Source: Bartonella sp. A05
GTDB lineage: Bacteria > Pseudomonadota > Alphaproteobacteria > Rhizobiales > Rhizobiaceae
Direction: 5' to 3'
Assembly: GCF_026930145.1 (NCBI RefSeq)
Contig: NZ_JANHOJ010000004.1
Span: 62,001-126,000 of the forward strand
DNA: 64,000 nucleotides
In this document: in pieces, positions 39,078 through 48,504 of the stretch
Layout of the letters: every line of letters starts with the position of its first letter
How positions within the stretch are numbered: the stretch's first letter is position 1
Translations under genes and position numbers: made by a program
Notes under the pieces: model-generated
Told to the model about the DNA's origin: nothing
What the model saw: only the letters and a program-made list of their open reading frames with translations
Database searches by the model: none

Positions 39078-40577
39078 ATGAAGATCACAACGCATTATGA
39101 TTTGTTTATCATTGGTGGTGGGATAAATGGATGTGGAATAGCGAGAGATGCTGCCGGTCGCGGGTTTTGTGTTGGATTAGCTGAAATGAATGATCTTGCA
39201 TCAGGCACATCCAGTGCGTCAACAAAACTGATTCATGGCGGTCTTCGTTATCTTGAACACTATGAATTCAGACTTGTTCGTGAAGCATTGAGGGAACGCG
39301 AAGTTATTTGGCGTATGGCTCCGCATATTGTGCGTCCTTTGCGCTTTATTCTTCCTTATCATAAAGGATTACGTCCTGCTTGGATGTTGCGCTTTGGGCT
39401 TTTTATTTATGATTTTCTCGGCGGTTTGAATCAAAAATTGTGGCGCACAAAAATGGTTAATTTTTCAAAAAAATTTAAAACTGTGCTTAAAGACAATTAT
39501 CATAAAGGTTTTGAGTATTCTGATGCAATCGTTGATGATGCCCGTTTGGTTATCGCTAATGCGCGTGACGCAGAAAAATGGGGCGCCGATATAAAAGTCC
39601 GGACGGAAGTTTTATCCTTAAAAATAGAGGGCCAAAAATGGCTTATTACCCTTCGTGATAAGTTGAATGCTCAAGAATATCACGTTACAGCTTCTTATGT
39701 TGCTAATATGGTCGGGCCCTGGATTAATCGCATTTTGATAAATGTATTAGATTATAATGGGAATCCACCAGTGAGGCTGGTTAAAGGCTCTCATGTTTTA
39801 GTTCCTAAACTTTATGATCATGATCGTGCTTATATTTTTCAAAATGGTGATGGTCGTATTATTTTTTCCATTCCATATCAGGAAGAATTTACGTTGATTG
39901 GAACGACGGATTGTGACTATCAAGGTGATCCTTCCGATGTACATATTAGCGATGCAGAAATTGACTATATTTGTGTAGCAGCAAGTGAATATTTTACACA
40001 ACCAGTATTACGTGAAAGTATTGTATGGACCTATTCTGGTGTTCGCCCACTTTATGATAATGGCGTTTTAAAAGCACAGGAAACAACGCGAGATTATGTT
40101 CTCAAAGAGATTGGTAAAGAAGGCGCTCCACGAATTCTAAACCTTTATGGTGGCAAAATCACAACTTATCGCAAACTGGCTGAAGAGGCGATGGAGTTTA
40201 TTGAAAAAGCTCTTGGTTCCAAGGGAGTGCCATGGACACTGGATTCAGTACTGCCAGGGGGTGATTTCCCCTATAATAGATTGGATATGATTGAAAAAAG
40301 GATCTCTTCTTTGCTTCCTGATTTAGATTCTTTTACCTGTCGCAGACTTGCGCGCTCTTATGGTTCAGAGGCGCTTGTGATATTTGCAAATGGTAATGCA
40401 GATAGAGGAAAAGATTTTGGACATGGGCTTTATGAAATAGAAGTAAAATGGTTAATGGAAAAGGAATGGGCTAGAACGTGTGAAGATGTGTTATGGCGTC
40501 GTTCAAAGCTTGGCCTTTTATTTAATAAGCAAGAAGTTGATATTCTTGCTACCTATATAGAAGGTAAAAACAAATAA
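39078..40577 (+). CDS. glpD: Aerobic glycerol-3-phosphate dehydrogenase
   Basis: A 499-residue membrane-associated flavoenzyme that oxidises glycerol-3-phosphate to dihydroxyacetone phosphate and feeds electrons to quinone. The FAD-binding loop is DLFIIGGGINGCGIARDAA near residue 10, followed by the family stretch LASGTSSASTKLIHGGLRYLE. The C-terminal cap contains LNLYGGKITTYRKLAE. Length equals E. coli GlpD (501). No glpF, glpK or glpR neighbours are present, so it stands alone here. Confidence 0.97.
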   Translation: MKITTHYDLFIIGGGINGCGIARDAAGRGFCVGLAEMNDLASGTSSASTKLIHGGLRYLEHYEFRLVREALREREVIWRMAPHIVRPLRFILPYHKGLRPAWMLRFGLFIYDFLGGLNQKLWRTKMVNFSKKFKTVLKDNYHKGFEYSDAIVDDARLVIANARDAEKWGADIKVRTEVLSLKIEGQKWLITLRDKLNAQEYHVTASYVANMVGPWINRILINVLDYNGNPPVRLVKGSHVLVPKLYDHDRAYIFQNGDGRIIFSIPYQEEFTLIGTTDCDYQGDPSDVHISDAEIDYICVAASEYFTQPVLRESIVWTYSGVRPLYDNGVLKAQETTRDYVLKEIGKEGAPRILNLYGGKITTYRKLAEEAMEFIEKALGSKGVPWTLDSVLPGGDFPYNRLDMIEKRISSLLPDLDSFTCRRLARSYGSEALVIFANGNADRGKDFGHGLYEIEVKWLMEKEWARTCEDVLWRRSKLGLLFNKQEVDILATYIEGKNK

Positions 40578-41007
40578 AGTAAACTGTGATTATATTACCT
40601 GTCCAGTGCTCAAATCTATTATGAAGATATTTTCGATATAATACTCAAGGTATTATAAAGAGATAGGATTGCCGTTGTAAATTTATTGTTTTATTCAGTT
40701 TACAGTTGTCGTTCTTATTACTACAGTTTATAGTTATAATTTGATATTTTGTATCATCAATTACAGTATTGCATGTTGTCGTTAATCTATCACATATTAA
40801 AAATTATTGCATTAGAAGCACTATATTGTGCTAGAATCCTGTTGATTTTGATAAAACGAGATAAATTGAAAAGATCATTTAGATATAATTTTGCTTTTTC
40901 ATCATCCAGCTGATAGGCAAAAGCAACAAAATTGTTATGCAGAGTGGAAAAATCGTTTACTCGTATGCATAAGAGGATAATAATGGAAATTTGTAAGTAA
41001 CGCTTTT
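40578..41007. other. Spacer between glpD and dusA, no gene seen
   Basis: About 430 bp, AT-rich. Right before dusA, AGAGGATAATAATG opens a frame of only five codons (MEICK) that ends 10 bp before the dusA start. It may be a leader or chance. Confidence 0.4.
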
Positions 41008-41988
41008 ATGACATTGTATAGTTCTCCATCGTTGGTAAAATTCGCGGTAGCACCAATGTTAGAGTGGACAGATCGGCATTGCCGATTTTTTTATCGTCTC
41101 TTAACAAAAAAAACTCTGCTTTATACTGAAATGATTGTAGCAGATGCTGTGATTCATGGTTTTCGTGAAAAATTATTGGCTTTTAGTGATCAAGAACATC
41201 CTATTGCATTGCAATTAGGGGGAGCAGATCCGCAAACGTTAGCAGAGGCTGCACGAATTGCAGAAGATTTTGGTTATGATGAGATAAATCTCAATGTTGG
41301 CTGCCCATCAGATCGTGTTCAGGCTGGCACATTTGGCGCTTGCTTAATGCTAAATCCTGATAGTGTGGCGCGTGCTGTAGAAGCGATGAAGCGAGTCGTT
41401 ACCATATCTGTAACTGTCAAATGCCGTATTGGTGTGGATGAGCAAGATGAAGAAGAATCCTTAGATTGTTTAGCTAATCGAGTGTGGAATGCTGGCTGTG
41501 ATGCACTTTGGGTGCATGCGCGCAAAGCGTGGTTAAAAGGATTAAGTCCGAAAGAAAATCGTGATATTCCACCCCTTAATTATGAAAGAGTTTATAGATT
41601 AAAGAATAAATATCCTAATAAATTCATTGGTATAAATGGTGGTATTAAATCAATTAATCAAATAAAAGAACATTTAAAATTATGCAATGCTGCTATGCTG
41701 GGACGGCATATTTATCATAATCCAGCTTTGCTATACCTTATTGATTCTGAAATATATGGTGAACCACAGAATAATCTTAGCGATTGTGATATTATAGATG
41801 CCATGTGTGATTACGCTGCTAAACATATTGCATCTGGTGGTCGTCTTTCTCATGTAACACGCCATATGATTGGTTGGTTTTATGGTCGGAAGGGTGCACG
41901 TCGATGGCGACAAATATTATCAAGTGATGCAACAGAAAGAGATGCAGATGTGCACATTTTAAAAAAAGCTTTTTTAGCTCTTACTTAA
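41008..41988 (+). CDS. dusA: tRNA-dihydrouridine synthase A
   Basis: A 326-residue FMN enzyme that reduces uridines in the tRNA D loop (positions 20/20a for DusA). FMN-binding start: VAPMLEWTDRHCRFFYRLL, the DusA version (M-x-x-W-T-D-R-H). The catalytic cysteine is in INLNVGCPSDRVQAG. IGINGGIKS and the late GRHIYHNPALLY are typical too. Length matches E. coli DusA (about 330). No operon partner. Confidence 0.95.
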   Translation: MTLYSSPSLVKFAVAPMLEWTDRHCRFFYRLLTKKTLLYTEMIVADAVIHGFREKLLAFSDQEHPIALQLGGADPQTLAEAARIAEDFGYDEINLNVGCPSDRVQAGTFGACLMLNPDSVARAVEAMKRVVTISVTVKCRIGVDEQDEEESLDCLANRVWNAGCDALWVHARKAWLKGLSPKENRDIPPLNYERVYRLKNKYPNKFIGINGGIKSINQIKEHLKLCNAAMLGRHIYHNPALLYLIDSEIYGEPQNNLSDCDIIDAMCDYAAKHIASGGRLSHVTRHMIGWFYGRKGARRWRQILSSDATERDADVHILKKAFLALT

Positions 41989-42591
41989 AATAAGTTTTAT
42001 TATAATATTTTATAATAAATAATTTATATAATAAATTGTAATTTATAGATATTTTATAACTAATTTAAAAATTTTAAAAAATAGATTTAAATATCATTAT
42101 TTACGATAATGAAATGCTTTTAAGATTTTAGAAAAACAATATATATCACAGATAGATAGTTATTGCGGATAAAATTGTTATGAGATGGGATTTTTTGAGG
42201 ATTTTTAAAGTAAAAGTAATATATAAATCACTAGCGAAAACCAGTCTCAATATACTGTAGTCCGATATACAAATTATTTAAATGGCTTTATGTTTTTTTT
42301 GTAAAAAGCATTTGTAGCGCTACTGTTTAGATTATTTTTGTTAAATATGCTCGTGAAGCTGGTTATTATATATCCTGATCAATGAATAGAGAAGTCAGTT
42401 TATATTATGGGCAAATATTGTCAGAATCTGTAAAATTAGTAGCCAAGAAATGGCAATTTTGTTAGAAAGCCTAACTTATAAATAATTTCCTTAATAACAG
42501 TGGTATGTTGATAGCAATTTTTTAAAAAGCACAAATTATTTGTACCCTGTCTATCAGATAAGATTCTAATTAGCTTTGAAAAAGGTGTTTT
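41989..42591. other. Spacer between dusA and cobT, no gene seen
   Basis: About 600 bp, extremely AT-rich at the left end. No cobalamin-riboswitch core (B12 box) was seen before cobT. Confidence 0.45.
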
Positions 42592-43599
42592 ATGACTGCC
42601 AGTCCATTTGATGATTTTCGTGCTTTACTGACAAATTTACCTGTTGCTGATGAGTTTGCTACAATTTTGGCAAAAAAACGGCAAGAACAATTAACAAAGG
42701 TGCAGGGAGAGCTAGGAAAATTAGGCGATATTGCGGTTTGGTATGCGGGATGGAGAGGTGGAGAAACGCCAGTCATAACACGGCCTTTGGTGGCTATTTT
42801 TTCTGGTAATCATGGTGTTATAGATGAACATGTTACACCATTTTCACAGTCTATAACGCAGCAGATGGTGGAAAATTTTACAATGGGTTGTGCTGCTATT
42901 AATCAAATCTGTGTGGCTTATAATCTTGGACTAAAAATTTTTGATTTAGCACTGGAATATCCAACAATGAATATTACCAAAGATGCAGCAATGGATGAGC
43001 GCAGTGCAGCTGCAACAATGGCATTTGGAATGGAATCAATTGCTGGGGGAACGGATCTTTTGTGTATTGGTGAAATGGGAATTGGTAATACAACGATAGC
43101 TTCAGCTTTATGTTTAGCTTTATTTGGTGGAGAAGCTGAAGAATGGACAGAGCCAGGTATGGAGTCTGTAGGAGAGTTTTATGAACGCAAGGTAATAGCG
43201 GTTAAAACGGCAGTTTCTTTGCATAAGAATTATTTAAACGATCCTTTTGAAATCATGCGCCGTTTAGGAGGACGTGAAATTGCTGCTATGGTAGGTGCTA
43301 TCTTAGCCGCAAGAATGGAAAAAATTCCGGTTATCTTGGATGGTTTTGTGGCAACGGCCGCGGCAGCAGTGCTTTACAAAATACATCCCAATGCTCTTGA
43401 TCATGTTATTGTTGGTCACGTTTCTTCTGAATCAGCGCATCGTAAACTTTTAGAAAAAATAGCAAAAGACCCTCTTTTAGATTTGAGGATGGGTCTTGGT
43501 GAAGGAACGGGGGCGGCTATAGCGGCTGGTATCGTTAAAGCTGCTGTTTTAATCCACGCACAAATGGCTATTTTCAATAAGCAGGCGCAAGCTGTTTAA
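42592..43599 (+). CDS. cobT: Nicotinate-nucleotide-dimethylbenzimidazole phosphoribosyltransferase
   Basis: A 335-residue enzyme that activates the lower ligand base of cobalamin. Marks: FSGNHGVIDEHVTPF, CIGEMGIGNTTIASAL, and the catalytic glutamate in the C-terminal LGEGTGAA. Length fits the family. No other cobalamin biosynthesis gene (cobS, cobU, cobD) is in the window, and cobS, a frequent neighbour, is absent. If the genome lacks the rest of the pathway, the enzyme may serve salvage or remain as a relic with an intact frame. Confidence 0.95.
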   Translation: MTASPFDDFRALLTNLPVADEFATILAKKRQEQLTKVQGELGKLGDIAVWYAGWRGGETPVITRPLVAIFSGNHGVIDEHVTPFSQSITQQMVENFTMGCAAINQICVAYNLGLKIFDLALEYPTMNITKDAAMDERSAAATMAFGMESIAGGTDLLCIGEMGIGNTTIASALCLALFGGEAEEWTEPGMESVGEFYERKVIAVKTAVSLHKNYLNDPFEIMRRLGGREIAAMVGAILAARMEKIPVILDGFVATAAAAVLYKIHPNALDHVIVGHVSSESAHRKLLEKIAKDPLLDLRMGLGEGTGAAIAAGIVKAAVLIHAQMAIFNKQAQAV

Positions 43600-43990
43600 A
43601 AACATTATCATAATATCGGGAAAATCTTTTAGAGTTTTGCGTGTTTGAATCTTCATAGCTTTGTATAATGAAGGAGCTGCTCCATTGTATATTCTATTTG
43701 TTCTATTATGAAGAAATAGAATATCGTAAGCATTTTGAGTCATTTATTTTTAATAAAGTAGCATATACATTATTCTTTCTGGAAAAATGATAGTATGATT
43801 CTTAAATTACCGTTTTTGTGCATTTTTGAATGCTCTACGAACAAGGAATTTTGAAAAGCTTTACTTCTTTAACAATATCAAAAGGTTTAACTTTTTAGTA
43901 ATATCAGCAATAAAAAGTATGCTGTTTTTTCGCAAAAGATGAATGTTTTTTTACACAAGACTAATGATGTTTTTCTTTTTTGATTCAAAT
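43600..43990. other. Spacer between cobT and the UDG gene, no gene seen
   Basis: About 390 bp. A 64-codon minus-strand frame that overlaps the cobT end lacks a ribosome binding site and a recognisable domain. Confidence 0.45.
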
Positions 43991-44626
43991 TTATAAGAAT
44001 TTACGCACCAAATAGCGGAGATCCACAATAAGCTCATTATTAAACCACGAGTGTTTTTGTAACCAAGATGTATTCCGCCATGATGGATGAGGTAAAGGCA
44101 TAACACGATATCCTCGGGGCTGATATGTGGAAAGAATGTTTTTCCAATCCTGAACAGTTGCTGAGACAGTTTTATGTTTTAGTTCCGCAATATGCCATTT
44201 TTGCGCATAACGTCCAATAGCAAGAACAAGCTTTATTTGTGGCATAGATTGAAACACTTTTTCATGCCATATTTCCTGACATTCACGTCTTGGCGGTAAG
44301 TCAGCTTTGTTGTGGTTATAGCCAGGAAAACAAAATCCCATGGGGACAATAGCAAACAAAGACTTATCATAAAATTCATCTCTGGTTACACCAAGCCAAT
44401 CACGTAATCTTTCGCCAGAGCGATCATTAAAGGGAATGGAGCTTTCATGTACACGTAAGCCTGGTGCTTGACCTGCAATTGCAATAGAAGCTGTATGAGA
44501 TAAATAGACGACAGGATTTGGCTCATGAGGGAGAGGGGGAAAGTACCGTGGATGTTCGATACAAACACGACAAGAATAAATGTCTTCTTCAAGTTTAATA
44601 ATTTGACCATATTTTTGTTGCTTCAT
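43991..44626 (-). CDS. Uracil-DNA glycosylase-family protein
   Basis: A 211-residue member of the uracil-DNA glycosylase superfamily (COG1573-like). Motif A is IAGQAPGLRVHESSIPF and motif B is LPHPSWRN, both expected for the fold. Family 4 UDGs carry G-E-A-P-G and four Fe-S cysteines; here Q replaces E and only two N-terminal cysteines appear close together (SCRVC), so Fe-S binding is uncertain. It likely removes uracil or another damaged base, but the true substrate is unknown. Another nuclease gene follows 49 bp upstream on the same strand. Confidence 0.82.
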   Translation of the reverse strand: MKQQKYGQIIKLEEDIYSCRVCIEHPRYFPPLPHEPNPVVYLSHTASIAIAGQAPGLRVHESSIPFNDRSGERLRDWLGVTRDEFYDKSLFAIVPMGFCFPGYNHNKADLPPRRECQEIWHEKVFQSMPQIKLVLAIGRYAQKWHIAELKHKTVSATVQDWKNILSTYQPRGYRVMPLPHPSWRNTSWLQKHSWFNNELIVDLRYLVRKFL

Positions 44627-44674
44627 GATAGATAAAAATGAGCGTCATTTGTACAAATAAAGAAATCATTTTGC

Positions 44675-45238
44675 TTATTTTATGTAAGGATTAGCTTTTC
44701 GCCATTCCTGTGGCATTTGAAAAGGTGATTGCCATATACCTTTTTTTTGTTCTTTGGCTTCTTTTTCTTCTTTACGATAGCTATAATAACTTACAGCCCA
44801 ACCATTATGCACTATTGTTGCATTAATATTGCTGATTTGATCTGTTCTACAGGTGGCAAGGATACGGTCATATTTATCTTTTTTATTCCAATAACAGGTA
44901 ACAGGTTGGTTAGCTATAAGCTTTTCTAAATATTCTTTGGCTTTCAATCCGCATGGATAACTTCTTTTTTTTATACCGCAAAATTGATGAAGTTCAGGAG
45001 CATCAATTCCTGCAAGCCGTATCATAATGGAGAGAATCGCAATTGAATCGCCATCAATGATAGAGGCATTGCCTTTTATAATTCCTCTGGAAACAGGCAT
45101 TATCTTATGAGGTTGTGTTTGAATATGCTTAAAATGGATTGCTACATCAATGAAAAGAATAGAAGCCGTAAGGATGCTTAAGCTGATAGCTTTTTGCTTA
45201 AAATTACCTAAATTAGAAAGAAAGTTTTTTCTTTTCAT
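44675..45238 (-). CDS. Thermonuclease (SNase-like) family protein
   Basis: A 187-residue SNase-domain protein with an N-terminal hydrophobic segment (about residues 15-32) acting as signal or anchor, so the nuclease is likely periplasmic. Catalytic residues match those of staphylococcal nuclease: Arg and Glu in IRLAGIDAPEL and the second Arg in KDKYDRILATC. DGDSIAI supplies the calcium site. The cysteine pair (CGIKKRSYPCG) is usual in alphaproteobacterial members. The function, probably nucleic-acid degradation or salvage, is inferred from the family. Confidence 0.88.
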   Translation of the reverse strand: MKRKNFLSNLGNFKQKAISLSILTASILFIDVAIHFKHIQTQPHKIMPVSRGIIKGNASIIDGDSIAILSIMIRLAGIDAPELHQFCGIKKRSYPCGLKAKEYLEKLIANQPVTCYWNKKDKYDRILATCRTDQISNINATIVHNGWAVSYYSYRKEEKEAKEQKKGIWQSPFQMPQEWRKANPYIK

Positions 45239-45639
45239 GAGGTTAAGAAATAGATGTTAAGCACTATCATTTATGAAGCAGATGATAAAACCCACTTTTC
45301 AATTCTTCCAATAAAGTGCTTATATTTGCTAGAAACAGGATAGAACCTTAATTAAAACCACTACAATACTTTAAAATTTATAAAAAATAATTACTTGAAA
45401 TATTTTGAAAAAAACTGCACAGAGCACTTTACAATAGTTTATATGATGACACACTCGGAAAAGATAGAAACCAATTACTACGAGATAGAAAAAACTATAA
45501 TAAATACGTTAATGATTTCACTTTACGTAAAAGCTTTATGTTGTTTCACGTTATACAAAAATACCCACCGCTCCATTCTATTATTCATTATGGATTACAT
45601 TAACGTATTCAACAAAATCTTTGGCGATCAAATTTGGAT
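45239..45639. other. Spacer with no supported gene
   Basis: About 400 bp. An 82-codon plus-strand frame starting with a TTG at 45395 has no ribosome binding site and runs into the micro-ORF below; I treat it as chance. Confidence 0.4.
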
Positions 45640-45714
45640 CTAATTAAAAAGCACAGATCCTATCCACATCACCATGGATACAAAAACAAGTAAACCCTCA
45701 ACGAGTGCTTCCAT
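45640..45714 (-). CDS. Micro-ORF: 24-residue single-TM protein
   Basis: A 24-codon frame begins MEALVEGLLVFVSMVM and ends WIGSVLFN. A near-perfect ribosome binding site (GGAAAGGAGT) lies 6-15 bases before the ATG. Residues 6-23 form one hydrophobic helix with few charges. It lies 84 bp downstream of rpmG on the same strand. I recognise no family. Because the ribosome binding site is as good as any in the window, a real small protein is plausible, but no independent evidence of translation exists here. Confidence 0.5.
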   Translation of the reverse strand: MEALVEGLLVFVSMVMWIGSVLFN

Positions 45715-45798
45715 TATTTTACTCCTTTCCATTTTATGACGCCTAATCACTATGCTTATAATTAAATAGAACGAAGTGTTTCAATAGAATAAAGCCAA

Positions 45799-45966
45799 TT
45801 ATTTAATTTTTGTTTCTCTGAACTCAACGTGCTTTTTCACCACTGGATCATATTTACGTTTACTCATTTTATCTGTCATCGTACGGCTATTTTTCTTTGT
45901 GACATAGAAAAAACCAGTATCTGCAGTCGATAAAAGCTTGATCTTAATAGTTGCTGCCTTAGCCAT
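45799..45966 (-). CDS. rpmG: 50S ribosomal protein L33
   Basis: A 55-residue ribosomal protein, seen as [18 protein letters not shown] followed by the typical [11 protein letters not shown] and [12 protein letters not shown]. This is the cysteine-free L33 form, which does not bind zinc. It lies 267 bp downstream of rnr on the same strand, a rhizobial arrangement. Length is normal. Confidence 0.97.
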   Translation of the reverse strand: MAKAATIKIKLLSTADTGFFYVTKKNSRTMTDKMSKRKYDPVVKKHVEFRETKIK

Positions 45967-46233
45967 AATAAATGTCCCGTTTTATACTAAAAACAATCTC
46001 ATTTCGCTATCAAAATACACCTTTGATACAATTAGATTCTATAATGACCCTATGGATTTTGTAAAGAAAGTCAAGAGCTGATTAGCTTTCTTATCAAGAA
46101 GATAATAATTTTTCATATTTTTTGGGGAAAAATAATTTTCAGTGAAAGAGAATATTTTATTTTTTTGCTATCTGTAATTAATACGACATTTTTCTAGAGA
46201 AATGCAGCAGAAGTTTGAATCTTGAAGTTTTTT

Positions 46234-48501
46234 TTACAATTTATGGAAAGCACGATTCCGTTTTTTTTCTATCAATTTGTTTTTGTGGTAGGAAACAGAA
46301 GAAAAAGTTATAGGACGAGGTTTTGTTAACATTTCAAAGCATAAGGAACCTGCAAGAGGCTGCACTTCCACAAGTTTTACATCTACTATATCACCAAGTT
46401 GATAGCACTTACGACACCGTTTCCCTATAAGAGCATGCTGTGTTTCATCAAAATGATAATAATCATTTTTAAGTGTAGAAATGGGTACAAAACCATCAGC
46501 ATTTAGTTTATCGAGTGAGATAAAAAGACCCGCTTTTGTAACTCCGGAAATGCGTCCCCCAAATGAATGGCCGACTTTATCAGCCAAATAATGTGCAACA
46601 AGTCGATCAACGGTTTCTCTTTCAGCTATCATTGCACGGCGCTCATATGAAGAAATTTGCGTAGCAATTTTTTCAAGATCTTGTTCCTGAGTATCTGTTA
46701 AGATATCATCACCTAGTTGTAGAATTTTAATAAGTGCGCGATGAATAATTAGATCAGCATAACGGCGGATTGGTGATGTAAAATGCGTATAGTTATTCAG
46801 ATTCAATCCAAAGTGGCCTATATTTTTAGGATTATACTCAGCTTGAGACTGTGAGCGCAAAATAACCTGATTGACTAATTCTTGTTGTTGTGTATTCGCG
46901 ACCTTCTTCAGAATGTTATTAAGTCGCGCTGATGTCAGTTCAGCTCCTCGGGAGAGTGATATTCCCAAACTTTTAAGAAAGCCCCGCAATATTTCCTGTT
47001 TTGCAAGAGAGGGCTTGTCATGAATACGATAAATAAAAGGTTGATGATATTTCTTTAATGTTTCCGCCGCCGCAACATTCGCTTGTATCATGAATTCTTC
47101 AATTAAACGATGTGCTTCTAAGTGAGGTGGAACCACAACATCTTTAATCTGCCCATTTTCATCAAGAATAATCTTTTTTTCTGCAATTTCTAATTCTAGC
47201 GGTTGTCTACGGTTGCGCGCATTTTTGAGATTGATATAAGCTTTCCATAATGGTTGCAAAATATCTTCAAGAAGAAAAGCGGTCTTTTTATTTGTATTTC
47301 CTTCAATAGCACTTTGCATCTCTTGATAAGACAATTTGGCTACTGTACGCATTATAATTCGGTGAAAACTATGTTCACGTTTGTTGCCATTGGAATCAAA
47401 AATCATACGGACTGCTAAGGCGGGTCTATCTTCTCCTTCACGCAAAGAGCATAAGTTATTAGAAATATATTCTGGAAGCATTGGCACAACACGATCGGGG
47501 AAATAAACAGAATTTCCTCGTTTAAAGGCCTCTTTATCTAAAAGACTTCCTGCCTTTACATAATGAGAAACATCAGCAATTGCGACAGTAACAATCCAGC
47601 CACCACTATTTGTAGGGTCTTCATCCTTTGTTGCATAAACTGCATCATCGTGATCTTTTGCGTCTGGTGGATCAATGGTAACAAATGGTAACTGCCGCCA
47701 ATCTTCGCGATTGATTGAGCTGGAAGGCTTCATATTTTTAGCTTGCTCAAGAACATCTTCAGGAAAAATATACGGGATTCCTTTTGAGATAAGAGCAATC
47801 ATTGAAAGTGCTTTTTCACTATCAATATGTCCCAAAATATTTTTTATTTTTGCACTTTTTAGTCCATAATCAGTGCCTTTGCTCATTTCAATTTCAACGA
47901 GAGCACCAGATTCTATATCAATTTCTGAAGGTGTATCGAGAAGAAGTACGTTGAATTTGCGTTCTATAGGTTCAAGAAGCAATTGGCCATTTTCTAATTT
48001 TCTTACTACGCCAAGGGTGGTTGTTTCTTGCTTATTAATTTTACGGATAATTTGTCCTGTATAGGGGGCACTATGAAGAACCTTTTTTCGAAAAACTTTT
48101 ACAAGAACATGGTCTCCAATACCAACATTGACTTCTTTTTTACGACGAGAAGAGAGAATTACAATGTATGGCTTTTGATCACTTTTCCACTCAAGGGGTT
48201 GAGCAATAAAACCACCATTGTTATCAAAAGCACTAATTTTTGCTAAAGTAATTGGCGGCAATTTTTCTTTGGTTATGACTTTTTTACGTTGTTTTGATAT
48301 GAGTCCATTTTCTTTTAAATCACGTAATACGTTTTTTACCCAAATACGAGAATCGCTTTTCAAGTTAAAAGCTTTGGCAATTTCGCGTTTACTTGATAGG
48401 TTAGGATTCTCAGTGATAAAGGCAAGAATGTCTTGTTTATTGGGTAATCGTTCAATATTGAGTGATTGTGAATGTTTTGTATTTTTTTTGCCTTTAGCCA
48501 A
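46234..48501 (-). CDS. rnr: Ribonuclease R
   Basis: A 755-residue 3'-5' exoribonuclease that degrades structured RNA and helps in tRNA/rRNA quality control. Domains in order: an N-terminal winged-helix (to about 80, basic), cold-shock/OB domains (about 85-230), the RNB catalytic domain starting near 260 with FVTIDPPDAKDHDDAVYA holding the catalytic aspartates, and an S1 domain near 640-720. The C-terminus is short and basic. topA lies 3 bp upstream, so translation is likely coupled. Length is at the low end for alphaproteobacteria. Confidence 0.96.
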   Translation of the reverse strand: MAKGKKNTKHSQSLNIERLPNKQDILAFITENPNLSSKREIAKAFNLKSDSRIWVKNVLRDLKENGLISKQRKKVITKEKLPPITLAKISAFDNNGGFIAQPLEWKSDQKPYIVILSSRRKKEVNVGIGDHVLVKVFRKKVLHSAPYTGQIIRKINKQETTTLGVVRKLENGQLLLEPIERKFNVLLLDTPSEIDIESGALVEIEMSKGTDYGLKSAKIKNILGHIDSEKALSMIALISKGIPYIFPEDVLEQAKNMKPSSSINREDWRQLPFVTIDPPDAKDHDDAVYATKDEDPTNSGGWIVTVAIADVSHYVKAGSLLDKEAFKRGNSVYFPDRVVPMLPEYISNNLCSLREGEDRPALAVRMIFDSNGNKREHSFHRIIMRTVAKLSYQEMQSAIEGNTNKKTAFLLEDILQPLWKAYINLKNARNRRQPLELEIAEKKIILDENGQIKDVVVPPHLEAHRLIEEFMIQANVAAAETLKKYHQPFIYRIHDKPSLAKQEILRGFLKSLGISLSRGAELTSARLNNILKKVANTQQQELVNQVILRSQSQAEYNPKNIGHFGLNLNNYTHFTSPIRRYADLIIHRALIKILQLGDDILTDTQEQDLEKIATQISSYERRAMIAERETVDRLVAHYLADKVGHSFGGRISGVTKAGLFISLDKLNADGFVPISTLKNDYYHFDETQHALIGKRCRKCYQLGDIVDVKLVEVQPLAGSLCFEMLTKPRPITFSSVSYHKNKLIEKKRNRAFHKL

Positions 48502-48504
48502 AAT

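Noticed and set aside
41989-42591. Cobalamin riboswitch before cobT
   Set aside because: No B12-box-like core seen in this AT-rich spacer.
43549-43743. 64-codon minus-strand frame at the cobT 3' end
   Set aside because: Overlaps cobT, lacks an RBS, no recognisable features.
45395-45643. 82-codon plus-strand frame with a TTG start
   Set aside because: No ribosome binding site, composition like random AT-rich DNA, and it runs into the micro-ORF on the other strand.
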